A stretch of 64,000 nucleotides of DNA, taken from contig NZ_PQSS01000038.1 in the NCBI RefSeq assembly GCF_002920535.1, positions 1 through 64,000 of the forward strand, written 5' to 3'. The stretch comes from Streptomyces sp. Ru71 (GTDB lineage Bacteria > Actinomycetota > Actinomycetes > Streptomycetales > Streptomycetaceae). Made by a program: the position numbers and the translations under genes. Positions 39,834 to 47,893 of the stretch are shown piece by piece (positions within the stretch are counted from its first letter, which is position 1; each line of letters starts with the position of its first letter). Below the pieces are notes generated by a model. It was not told where the DNA came from. It ran no database searches and was given only the letters and a program-made list of their open reading frames with translations.

Positions 39834-40664
39834 ATGCCGTACACCACCCGAGTCCCCCTGCCGGCCGTGCTCGTCCTGGCCGCCCTGCTCCTGCTGGCCG
39901 CGGCCCCCGCCGGGCACGCCGCCCCGGCGCGCGGCACCTGGACCCTCACGCCCGCCGGCGCCGCCCGCCCCTCCTTCTACGCCGAGGCCGCCCCCGGCGC
40001 CGTCCTGCGGGACACGGTCTGCGTCACCAACCCCACCGGCCACCCCCTCACCGTCCACCTCACCGGCACCGGGGCAGCGGCCCCCGCCGTCTTCGCCAGG
40101 ACGACCGTCACGGTCCCCGCCCGCACCCGCGCCGACGTTCCCTTCACGGTGCGCGTCCCGCCGGGCGCCGCCCCCGGCGACCGCACCGGCGCCGTCATGG
40201 CCCGCGACGCGGACGGCCGTACCGCACGGGTGCCGCTGCTGCTGCGCACCGGCGGCCCACGGCTGGCCGCGCTGACCGTGGAGCACCCGGCGGTGCACGG
40301 CGACCGCATCACGTACGAGCTGGTCAACCGCGGTACGACCGTGCTCGTGCCGCGGCTCGCGGTGCACGCCGACGGCGTGTTCGGCACCGTCCTCGACCGC
40401 GCCCCGCGCACCCTGCCCGTCCGGCTTCCGCCGGGCGGCCGCCGCACCCTCAGCGAGCCGTGGCCGGACCGTCCCGCCCTGGACGCCGTCGACGTCCGGC
40501 TCACGGTGACCGCGTCCGGCGGCGCGCGCGCCACGGCTTCCACGTCGGCGCGGTTCGTGCCGTGGGGCACGGTGACGGGCACCGGGGCGGGCACGGCGCT
40601 GGCGGCGGTCGCGGCCGTACGGCTGCGGGCGCGGCGAACCTCTCAAGAGCGGAAGGGGAGTTGA
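39834..40664 (+). CDS. Exported DUF916-like protein
   Basis: A 276-residue protein with signal peptide (about 1-28, ending AGHA). An Ig-like/DUF916-type beta domain (about 30-145) has the pattern FYAEAAPGAVLRDTVCVTNPTGHPLTVHLTGTG...RTRADVPFTVRVPPGAAPGDRTGAVMA. A second beta domain (about 150-235) follows, then a weak C-terminal hydrophobic segment and RLRARRTSQERK. DUF916 proteins in Firmicutes accompany WxL surface proteins and bind peptidoglycan or the partner. ATG at 39834 has GGGGAG 6 nt upstream. It ends 1 bp before the next start. Confidence 0.78.
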   Translation: MPYTTRVPLPAVLVLAALLLLAAAPAGHAAPARGTWTLTPAGAARPSFYAEAAPGAVLRDTVCVTNPTGHPLTVHLTGTGAAAPAVFARTTVTVPARTRADVPFTVRVPPGAAPGDRTGAVMARDADGRTARVPLLLRTGGPRLAALTVEHPAVHGDRITYELVNRGTTVLVPRLAVHADGVFGTVLDRAPRTLPVRLPPGGRRTLSEPWPDRPALDAVDVRLTVTASGGARATASTSARFVPWGTVTGTGAGTALAAVAAVRLRARRTSQERKGS

Positions 40665-40665
40665 C

Positions 40666-41700
40666 GTGAGCCGCAGGCCGCTGCGCGTCCCGGCACTGGC
40701 GGCGGTGCTCGCCCTCCTGCTGCTCGCCGTGCCGACGGCACGCGCCGACACCCGCCCCTCCGTCACGCTGTCCACCTCCCAGGCCGGCACCGGCGGCTCG
40801 ATCACCGTGACCGGTTCCGGCTGGCGGCCGCGCACCCTGCTGATGCTGCTGATCTGCGGGCGGTCGGTGCCCTCGCGCGGGGTGATCGGCGGCACGAACT
40901 CCTGCGCCAACGCCGACGGCAGGGCCGTCACCACCGACGCCGCCGGCCGCTTCCGCCGCGCTCTGCCGGTGGCCGAGCCGCCGGTGCCGTGCCCGTGCGT
41001 GGTGCACGTGGCCACGGTGACCGGCCCGGCGGCCGCCGCGGACGCGATCTTCCAGGTCGCCGGACATGCCGTGGCCCCGCTGCCGCCGCCCACCGCCGAC
41101 GGGCGGCTGGCGGTGCTCAGCGACGTCCGGCTGGACGGGTCCGGCGGCCTGCTGACCTGGTTCGGCGCCCCTCCGGCCCGCACCCTCGTCCTCACCGTCG
41201 GCAACGTCGGCACCGAAGCGGTCCAGGACCCCGTCTTCCAGGTCGGCACCGCGCACGGCGTCTTCGCCCCGCAGTGGGAGGAGCAGCAGTGGCGCGGCAC
41301 CATCGCCCCCGGCGCCCGGGCGCGGGTCAGGCTGCCGGTGGAGCTGGCGGCGGGGGCGCACGGCGACTACACGGTGTCGCTGAAGTACGGCGGCAGGGTC
41401 CTCGCCGAGCAGCCCTGGGGGGTCGGCCGGCCCTGGGGCGTGACCCTGTTCTGGATCCTGCTGTGCCTGGTCGTGCCGGCCGCGGTGTTCCGCGCCGGAC
41501 TGGCCATCGTGGACCGGGTCCGCCCGCTAGGGCCGCGGTCCCGAAGGAAGCGGGCGCCGACGCCCCCGGGCGTCCCTGAAGAAACCCCCGAGACCTACGA
41601 GACCACCTCCTCCCCCCTGCCGTGGTTCACCCCGGACTCCGCACCGCACGGCGACCACCCCACGAGTCCCCCGACTCCGACCCAGAAGGGATCGACGTGA
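40666..41700 (+). CDS. Exported Ig-like/neocarzinostatin-like membrane protein
   Basis: A 344-residue protein with signal peptide (about 1-27), a beta-sandwich domain (about 30-135; TLSTSQAGTGGSITVTGSGWRPRTLLMLLICG with four cysteines in the neocarzinostatin-like pattern), and a second domain (about 140-245; TLVLTVGNVGTEAVQDPVFQVG). A membrane helix (about 254-278) and an Arg-rich, Pro/Thr-rich cytosolic tail of about 65 residues follow. It may anchor and organise the operon's two sortase-type proteins. The family match is loose. GTG at 40666; its stop overlaps the next GTG (GTGA). Confidence 0.75.
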   Translation: MSRRPLRVPALAAVLALLLLAVPTARADTRPSVTLSTSQAGTGGSITVTGSGWRPRTLLMLLICGRSVPSRGVIGGTNSCANADGRAVTTDAAGRFRRALPVAEPPVPCPCVVHVATVTGPAAAADAIFQVAGHAVAPLPPPTADGRLAVLSDVRLDGSGGLLTWFGAPPARTLVLTVGNVGTEAVQDPVFQVGTAHGVFAPQWEEQQWRGTIAPGARARVRLPVELAAGAHGDYTVSLKYGGRVLAEQPWGVGRPWGVTLFWILLCLVVPAAVFRAGLAIVDRVRPLGPRSRRKRAPTPPGVPEETPETYETTSSPLPWFTPDSAPHGDHPTSPPTPTQKGST

Positions 41701-43016
41701 GCGAGCACAGGAGAGCCGTGAAGAGAGCCTGGGCGCTGGTGCCGGCCGGCGCGTGCGTGCTGCTGGGCGTGGCCGCCGGGCCGGCCCAGGCCGCCGAGGT
41801 GTCGTACGCGACCGAGTGCGTGCCGCCGCCGATCTCCGGGCTGCCGCCGGTCGAGGGCACCACGAAGGTGGAGATCGGCGCCCCCGCCACCGCGAAGGTC
41901 GGCGACACGGTGGAGATCGTCTGGACGTTCGTGCAGGCGGCCTCCAAGAACCCCGACATCCTCGACCTCGGCAAGGACACGGTGAAGCCGACCGGTGTCC
42001 TGAAGGCGGCGGGCGCGCAGACCGGTGACATCCCGATGGAGGGACCGCGCTCGAACCCGCCGATCCCCAAGAACAGCGACATGAAGCTGTCGGCGATGAA
42101 GGGCACCCTGAAGCTGACGGCGCCCGGCGAGGTGACGCTGACCCCGGGCGCTTACACGATCAACGTGAACAAGCCGGTGTCGACGGACACCAAGTGCACC
42201 CCGAAGGAGACGGTGAAGGCGGGGGCGACCATCAAGGTCACCCAGGGCGACGGCGGCCCGGGCACACCCACGCCCACCCCGACGCCCACGCCGACTCCGA
42301 CCCCGACACCCAAGCCGACACCAACCCCCACCCCGACGCACACCGCGACCCTGCCGCCCGGTGGCGGCCAGAGCGACTTCACCGGCAAGGAGGTCCAGGT
42401 CCCCTACGCCTGCAAGACGCCCATCGGGGACAAGAGCGCCACCTCGCCCGTCCAGATCGACGCCCGGCGCCAGGGCGGTGACTTCGCCCTGACGGTGAAG
42501 TTCAAGAAGTCCGTGATGGACAGCCCCGCGAACATCCCCAAGGGCTCGGTGAAGCCCTCGATGGAGGTGGCGCTCGGCGGCGCCGACAAGGGCACCGTGC
42601 ATGTGGAGGGCCCGGCGAACGCGCAGGACATCAAGGCGGGCGAGCCGATCGAGATCCCGGCCCTGACCGGCGTCTACAAGCCGGGCGCGAGCGGGACGTC
42701 GACGCTCTCGCCGGGCGTGCTGACGATCAAGGCGCTGGGCACGACCACGACGTGCACCCCGCAGAAGTCGGAGGTCTCCCTCACCCTGGACACCACCCGC
42801 CAGGAGGGTGGCGCCTCGGGCTCCACGGGCTCCACCGGGGGCTCCTCCACCGGCGGCTCCTCGACCGGCGGCGGCACGTCGTCGTCCGGCGGCGGCCTCG
42901 CCGAGACCGGAGCCGGCGACCACGGGACCCTCACGGCCCTGGGCCTGGTGGCGGGCACGGCGATCCTGCTGGGCGGCGCGGTCTTCACGCTGATGCCGAA
43001 ACGCAGGACGCGGTAG
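41697..43016 (+). CDS. Two-domain exported protein with LAETG sorting signal
   Basis: A 439-residue protein with signal peptide (about 1-32, ending AAGPAQA), a first beta domain (about 33-180), a Thr-Pro repeat linker (about 191-217, encoded by 42266-42347), and a second domain (about 228-365) homologous to the protein at 39122, both closing with SPGVLTIKALGTTTTC-like ends. A Ser/Gly linker, LAETG near residue 401, a hydrophobic helix and KRRTR end the chain. LAXTG is the usual Streptomyces class E sortase motif. GTG at 41697 overlaps the preceding stop. Terminator downstream. Confidence 0.86.
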   Translation: MSEHRRAVKRAWALVPAGACVLLGVAAGPAQAAEVSYATECVPPPISGLPPVEGTTKVEIGAPATAKVGDTVEIVWTFVQAASKNPDILDLGKDTVKPTGVLKAAGAQTGDIPMEGPRSNPPIPKNSDMKLSAMKGTLKLTAPGEVTLTPGAYTINVNKPVSTDTKCTPKETVKAGATIKVTQGDGGPGTPTPTPTPTPTPTPTPKPTPTPTPTHTATLPPGGGQSDFTGKEVQVPYACKTPIGDKSATSPVQIDARRQGGDFALTVKFKKSVMDSPANIPKGSVKPSMEVALGGADKGTVHVEGPANAQDIKAGEPIEIPALTGVYKPGASGTSTLSPGVLTIKALGTTTTCTPQKSEVSLTLDTTRQEGGASGSTGSTGGSSTGGSSTGGGTSSSGGGLAETGAGDHGTLTALGLVAGTAILLGGAVFTLMPKRRTR

Positions 43017-43025
43017 CCGCCCCGA

Positions 43026-43046
43026 GGGGCGCGGGGAACTGCGCGA
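43026..43046 (+). repeat. Dispersed Streptomyces intergenic element, copy B
   Basis: Exact copy of the 21-bp element, 9 bp after the stop of the exported-protein operon and just before a strong terminator. Confidence 0.85.
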
Positions 43047-43114
43047 CCAACCACGCACGACCGCCGGCCGCCGTCACCCGTCAGCCCCGACGGCGCACGG
43101 GCGCACCCGAACAC

Positions 43115-43154
43115 ACGGAGGGCCGTCGCATCCAGGGATGCGACGGCCCTCCGT
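43115..43154. terminator. Bidirectional terminator between surface operon and POT gene
   Basis: A 19-bp perfect inverted repeat (43115-43133 with 43136-43154) with a 2-nt centre, in the convergent gap. Confidence 0.9.
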
Positions 43155-43173
43155 CCGAGCCGAGCGGCAGCGT

Positions 43174-44679
43174 CTAGTGCACGTTGCCCATGAGCTTCTT
43201 GACCTTGTTGCGGTACATCCACACCGCGACACCGGCGACCACGGCGAGCACGGCCTCCAGGGCGACGAAGCCCATCTTGTCGAGGTTGACCCCGCCGACG
43301 GCCGGGTTCGACAGCAGCGCGGTGATCGAGTCGCCCGCGGTGACCGCGAGGAACCAGACACCCATCATCTGCGAGGCGTACTTCTGCGGCGCCATCTTCG
43401 TCGTCACCGACAGGCCCACCGGGGACAGCGTCAGCTCACCGACGGTCTGCACGAAGTAGATCGCGACCAGCCACATCGCCGCGGCCTTGTGACCGCCCTC
43501 GGCGATCGACAGCGGGGCGAGGAAGAGGAAGAACGACGCACCCACCAGCACCAGACCGGAGGAGAACTTCACGATCGTGCTCGGCTCCTTGCCGGACCGG
43601 TTCAGCCACAGCCACAGCCAGGCGAAGACCGGCGCCAGGGCCATGATCATGACCGGGTTCACGGACTGGTACCAGGAGACCGGGAACTCCCAGCCGAAGA
43701 TCGTGTTCTCGGCCTTGCCGTCGGCGAACAGCGACAGGGTCGAACCACCCTGGTCGTAGATCATCCAGAACACGGCGGCGGCCACGAAGAACCAGATGTA
43801 CGCGCGCACCTTGGACTTCTCGCCCGAGTCCAGGTCCTTGTCGCGCAGGATCCGGGCGATGACCAGGATCGGCACGACCAGGCCGATGACGGTGAGCGGG
43901 ATCAGCGCCCAGTTCAGGGTGAAGTGACCGGTGAAGCCGACGACGCCGTAGAAGACCGCGGCGACGGCGAGCCAGATCAGGCCCTTGCGCAGCGTGGCGG
44001 ACTTCTCCGCGGCCGACATCGGGGTCGGGACGACGCTGCTCTGCTCACTCAGGTGGCGGCTGCCGAGCAGGTACTGGGCCAGGCCCAGCGCCATGCCGAG
44101 GGCGGCCAGCGCGAAGCCGAGGTGCCAGTTGACGTTCTCACCGACGGTGCCGATGACCAGCGGCGCGACGAAGGCGCCCAGGTTGATGCCGATGTAGAAG
44201 AGCGTGAAGCCACCGTCGCGGCGCGGGTCCTCGGGACCCTTGTAGAGGTGGCCGACCATCGTCGAGATGTTGGCCTTGAGCAGACCCGAACCGATGGCGA
44301 CGAGGCCGAGACCGACGAAGAAGCTCGCGGCGGCCGGCAGCGCCAGGCACAGGTGGCCGAGCATGATGATCGCGCCCGCGACCGCGACCGTCTTGCGCGG
44401 GCCGAGGAAGCGGTCCGCGACCCAGCCGCCGGGCAGCGCGAGCAGGTACACGAGCGACACGTACACCGAGTAGATCGCGGTCGCCGTGCCCGCGTTGAGG
44501 TGCAAACCGCCCGGTGCCACCAGGTACAGCGGCAGCAGGGCCCTCATGCCGTAGTAGGAGAAACGCTCCCACATCTCGGTCATGAAGAGAGTGGCCAGTC
44601 CCCGGGGGTGGCCGAAGAAGGTCTTCCCGGAACCGGGGGTGCCCGGCTGGACCGAGGCCTTCGTCAGGCTGGACGCCAT
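43174..44679 (-). CDS. POT/PTR-family proton-coupled oligopeptide transporter
   Basis: A 501-residue MFS-fold importer with about 14 helices taking up di-/tripeptides with protons. Signature segments: the ExxERFSYYG motif as EMWERFSYYGMRALLPLYL (about 35-53), GGWVADRFLGPRK near 84, FTLFYIGINLGAFVAPLVIG (PTR signature) near 157-176, and QTVGELTLSPVGLSVTTKMAP near 410. ATG at 44679 (MASSLTKASV) has AAGGA 7 nt upstream; the longer frame passes through the leader hairpin. The 528-bp upstream gap is shared with a divergent two-component system. Confidence 0.94.
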   Translation of the reverse strand: MASSLTKASVQPGTPGSGKTFFGHPRGLATLFMTEMWERFSYYGMRALLPLYLVAPGGLHLNAGTATAIYSVYVSLVYLLALPGGWVADRFLGPRKTVAVAGAIIMLGHLCLALPAAASFFVGLGLVAIGSGLLKANISTMVGHLYKGPEDPRRDGGFTLFYIGINLGAFVAPLVIGTVGENVNWHLGFALAALGMALGLAQYLLGSRHLSEQSSVVPTPMSAAEKSATLRKGLIWLAVAAVFYGVVGFTGHFTLNWALIPLTVIGLVVPILVIARILRDKDLDSGEKSKVRAYIWFFVAAAVFWMIYDQGGSTLSLFADGKAENTIFGWEFPVSWYQSVNPVMIMALAPVFAWLWLWLNRSGKEPSTIVKFSSGLVLVGASFFLFLAPLSIAEGGHKAAAMWLVAIYFVQTVGELTLSPVGLSVTTKMAPQKYASQMMGVWFLAVTAGDSITALLSNPAVGGVNLDKMGFVALEAVLAVVAGVAVWMYRNKVKKLMGNVH

Positions 44680-45207
44680 GGTCGTTCCTTGCTGGTCGGG
44701 ACGCGCGAGGGTGGAGCGTTGCGCGCCCGGTGGGGGGCAGGCCGGCACCGGCACGTCGACCCGCCCACCCCCACGCCCAGGGGGAATCCACTCCGGATCA
44801 CGGAGCGGGGGACGGCGACCACCGGGATCCACGCCTCTACGCGCGTCGTCGCGGTGGAGGCCCGGCCACAGGTCATTCCTTTCGAGGCCGGCCGCAGCCG
44901 ACCCGCACACAAAGAAGACCTTCAGCGTCAAAACAGGCGCCGAAGGTCCCCGTGGTGCTACAGGCGTTGATTCACCATACGGCAGGACACCGCCCGGTAT
45001 GGAAGGACTTGAGACGCGGATCACAGGTGGCCGAGGAACCGCAAGACCCGTCTCGGCAGTCGATACCAGGATGGCATCCGCCTCTGACCGGCCCCGACGC
45101 GGGTCCCGGCCCGCCCCGAGGTACCCCCTGTCCGGGTTGTCCGAAGGTAAGAGGCGCCTGTGTCGATCTCACCTCGGGCGTTGCGCCGGGCGGACTACCA
45201 TCACCTC
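44680..45207. other. 528-bp divergent region between POT transporter and response regulator
   Basis: No gene supported. It holds a 10-bp hairpin with one mismatch (44918-44927 with 44938-44947, 10-nt A-rich loop) that would lie in the POT leader, and a TACCAT -10 element at 45196-45201 placed exactly for a leaderless response-regulator transcript. Confidence 0.5.
45196..45201 (+). promoter_or_regulatory. -10 element for a leaderless response-regulator mRNA
   Basis: TACCAT spans -12 to -7 relative to the ATG at 45208, and no ribosome site precedes that ATG. This suggests transcription starts at the A of the start codon. Confidence 0.45.
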
Positions 45208-45885
45208 ATGACCCGTGTACTGCTCGCCGAGGACGATGCGTCCATCTCGGAGCCGCTGGCCCGCGCCCTGCGCCGGGAAGGGTACGAGGTCGAGGTGCGC
45301 GAGGACGGCCCCACCGCGCTCGACGCCGGAATGCAGGGCGGCGTCGATCTGGTCGTGCTGGACCTCGGGCTGCCCGGCATGGACGGCCTGGAGGTGGCGC
45401 GCAGACTGCGTGCCGACGGCCACACCGTGCCGATCCTGATCCTGACCGCGCGTGCCGACGAGGTCGACACGGTCGTCGGTCTGGACGCGGGCGCCGACGA
45501 CTACGTCACCAAGCCCTTCCGGCTCGCCGAACTGCTCGCCCGGGTCCGGGCGCTGCTGCGGCGTGGTGCCGCCGAGCCGCAGCAGCCGCCCGCCACGCAC
45601 GGCGTGCGCATCGACGTCGAGTCGCACCGCGCCTGGATGGGCGACGAGGAGCTGCAGCTCACGGCGAAGGAGTTCGACCTGCTGCGGGTGCTGGTGCGGG
45701 ACGCGGGCCGGGTCGTCACCCGCGACCAGCTGATGCGCGAGGTCTGGGACACCACCTGGTGGTCGTCCACCAAGACCCTCGACATGCACATCTCGTGGCT
45801 GCGCAAGAAGCTCGGCGACGACGCGGCGAACCCGCGCTACATCGCCACGGTGCGGGGCGTCGGCTTCCGCTTCGAGAAGAGCTGA
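45208..45885 (+). CDS. OmpR-family response regulator
   Basis: A 225-residue two-component regulator. Receiver domain (about 1-115): acidic pocket E8/D9, phospho-acceptor Asp52 in LVVLDLGLPGMDG, Lys102 in DDYVTKPFRLAE. C-terminal winged helix (about 128-223) with LTAKEFDLLRVLVRDAGRVVTRDQLMREVW and RYIATVRGVGFRFEKS. ATG at 45208 seems leaderless. It lies 41 bp before its histidine kinase. Target genes unknown; the divergent peptide transporter is a candidate. Confidence 0.93.
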   Translation: MTRVLLAEDDASISEPLARALRREGYEVEVREDGPTALDAGMQGGVDLVVLDLGLPGMDGLEVARRLRADGHTVPILILTARADEVDTVVGLDAGADDYVTKPFRLAELLARVRALLRRGAAEPQQPPATHGVRIDVESHRAWMGDEELQLTAKEFDLLRVLVRDAGRVVTRDQLMREVWDTTWWSSTKTLDMHISWLRKKLGDDAANPRYIATVRGVGFRFEKS

Positions 45886-45926
45886 GCGGAGCCGAGCCGC
45901 ACCGGGCCCGTTCGGGATAAGAGGAC

Positions 45927-47204
45927 ATGCGCCGCCGTCTCATTCAGTCCACGCTCGCCGTCGTGCTCGTGGTGATCGCCGTCTTCGGCGTGTCCCTGGT
46001 GATCGTGGAGACCCGCACGATCAGCAACACCGCCCAGGAGCGGGTGGACTCCGAGGCGCTGCGGCTGGCCAGTGTCGTCGACAGCCGGCTGCTGAGCGCG
46101 GGGGAGGTCTCCCCGCGCATCCTGCAGGGCCCCGGCATGCAGGACCGCTACGCCGTGGTCCGCATCCCGGGGCGGGCGCCGATCGAGGTCGGCAGCAAGC
46201 CCGAGGGCGACGTCATCCGCTCCAAGGAGTACAAGGGCGAGGAGGGCGAGACCGTCGTCGTCGAGGAGCCGCGCTCCACGGTGACCCGGGAGGTCGGCCG
46301 CACCCTGCTGATCATCGGCCTGGTCGCGCTGCTCGCCGTGGTCGCGGCGGTGCTGCTCGCGATCCGCCAGGCCAACCGGCTCGCCTCCCCGCTCACCGAC
46401 CTCGCCGAGACCGCCGAGCGGCTCGGCTCCGGCGACCCGCGCCCGCGTCACAAGCGGTACGGGGTGCCCGAGCTGGACCGGGTCGCCGATGTGCTGGACT
46501 CCTCCGCCGAGCGCATCGCCCGGATGCTCACCGCCGAGCGGCGGCTGGCCGCCGACGCCTCCCACCAGCTGCGCACGCCGCTGACCGCGCTGTCGATGCG
46601 GCTGGAGGAGATCACCCTCACCGACGACCTGGACACGGTGAAGGAGGAGGCGAACGTCGCGCTGACGCAGGTGGAGCGGCTCACGGACGTCGTGGAGCGG
46701 CTGCTGACCAACTCCCGCGACCCGCGCACCGGCTCCGCCGTCACCTTCGACCTCGACGAGGTCATCCAGCAGCAGCTCGCCGAGTGGCGGCCCGCCTACC
46801 GCAGCGCCGGCCGGGCCGTCGTCAGCTCCGGCAAGCGGCATCTGAAGGCGGTGGGCACACCCGGCGCGGTGGCGCAGGTGCTGGCGGCGCTGATCGAGAA
46901 CTCCCTGATGCACGGCGGCGGCACGGTGGCGCTGCGCACCCGGGTGACCGGCAACCAGGCGGTGATCGAGGTGACGGACGAGGGGCCGGGCGTGCCGTCC
47001 GAGCTGGGCGCCCGCATCTTCGAGCGCACGATCAGCGGCCGCAACTCCACCGGCATCGGGCTGGCCGTCGCGCGTGACCTGGCGGAGGCCGACGGCGGCC
47101 GGCTGGAGATGCTCCAGGCCTCACCGCCGGTGTTCGGCCTGTTCCTCTCCCGCAGCCAGCCGGCGAAGAAGCCGGCCCCGCAGGAGGAGCCGACGGTGCG
47201 CTGA
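45927..47204 (+). CDS. Membrane sensor histidine kinase
   Basis: A 425-residue sensor: N-terminal helix (about 7-28), an extracytoplasmic domain of about 100 residues, second helix (about 128-150), HAMP (about 150-203), dimerisation/phosphoacceptor helix with His213 in ADASHQLRTPLTAL, and a catalytic domain with N box ALIENSLMHGGG, G1 DEGPGVP and G2 STGIGLAVARDLAEADGG. Short basic Pro-rich tail. ATG at 45927 with AGAGG upstream. Cotranscribed with the response regulator. The sensed signal is unknown. Confidence 0.93.
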   Translation: MRRRLIQSTLAVVLVVIAVFGVSLVIVETRTISNTAQERVDSEALRLASVVDSRLLSAGEVSPRILQGPGMQDRYAVVRIPGRAPIEVGSKPEGDVIRSKEYKGEEGETVVVEEPRSTVTREVGRTLLIIGLVALLAVVAAVLLAIRQANRLASPLTDLAETAERLGSGDPRPRHKRYGVPELDRVADVLDSSAERIARMLTAERRLAADASHQLRTPLTALSMRLEEITLTDDLDTVKEEANVALTQVERLTDVVERLLTNSRDPRTGSAVTFDLDEVIQQQLAEWRPAYRSAGRAVVSSGKRHLKAVGTPGAVAQVLAALIENSLMHGGGTVALRTRVTGNQAVIEVTDEGPGVPSELGARIFERTISGRNSTGIGLAVARDLAEADGGRLEMLQASPPVFGLFLSRSQPAKKPAPQEEPTVR

Positions 47205-47212
47205 GGTGCGCC

Positions 47213-47725
47213 TCAGACCCGCTGGCGCGGACGCACCGGCGCGGCCTGCGCCGGCTTGGCCTGTTCCAACAGGGCGTCCGCGACCGCCTCGGGCGCCGGC
47301 GCCGGCAGCGCGCGGAAGACCCAGGTGCGGTAGGACCAGAAGCGGAACAGGGTGGCGATGCCGATGCCGAGGAACTTGAAGATGTTGCTCTGCAGCGGGG
47401 TGTCCCAGCCGAAGCCGTAGGTCGCCGTGTACAGCACGCCGTTCTCGATCACCAGGCCGACCAGGCTGAACAGCAGGAACAGGGTCAGTTCCCGGGTGCG
47501 CCCGTTCTTGTCGGCGTCGCGGTAGGTGAAGTACCGGAAGCCCACGTAGTTGAAGACGATCGACACGACCGTCGCGATGACGCTGGCCCGGACGACCTGC
47601 AGATCGGTGACGTGCCGTACGAGGTTGAACACGCCCAGGTTGACGAGCACACCGGCGCCGCCCACGGCGCCGAACTTGGCGATCTCGCGGACGAGCCGTT
47701 GCAGCCCGGAGGTACCGCTTCCCAT
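47213..47725 (-). CDS. GtrA-family membrane protein
   Basis: A 170-residue protein with four membrane helices typical of GtrA: FGAVGGAGVLVNLGVFNLV (about 18-36), VVRASVIATVVSIVFNYVGFRYFTY (about 43-68), LFLLFSLVGLVIENGVLYTA and IFKFLGIGIATLFRFWSYRTWVF. GtrA proteins are proposed flippases or carriers for lipid-linked sugars in wall polysaccharide synthesis. It ends 8 bp from the convergent histidine kinase and diverges from purK. Confidence 0.9.
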   Translation of the reverse strand: MGSGTSGLQRLVREIAKFGAVGGAGVLVNLGVFNLVRHVTDLQVVRASVIATVVSIVFNYVGFRYFTYRDADKNGRTRELTLFLLFSLVGLVIENGVLYTATYGFGWDTPLQSNIFKFLGIGIATLFRFWSYRTWVFRALPAPAPEAVADALLEQAKPAQAAPVRPRQRV

Positions 47726-47887
47726 GGTCGAGCAGGCCCCCGTCCGTCACGGTTTCGTCAACCCAGCCATGCTAACCACCCCCAACGGCCGATGCCCGCC
47801 AAGTACCCGAGCCGACCGGTGTGACGCTCGACGGGCAGGTGAGGACACGGTAAGAGGCGCGCGATCCGGCCGCCGCCGAGTGGCCGA

Positions 47888-47893
47888 TACCCT
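47888..47893 (+). promoter_or_regulatory. -10 element for leaderless purK mRNA
   Basis: TACCCT spans exactly -12 to -7 relative to the GTG at 47900, and no Shine-Dalgarno precedes either candidate start. This suggests purK may be translated from GTG 47900 on a leaderless transcript. Confidence 0.4.

Noticed and set aside
42266..42347. Thr-Pro-coding repeat as a CRISPR or minisatellite
   Set aside because: It is an in-frame ACNCCN codon repeat inside a gene, forming a linker; no spacers.
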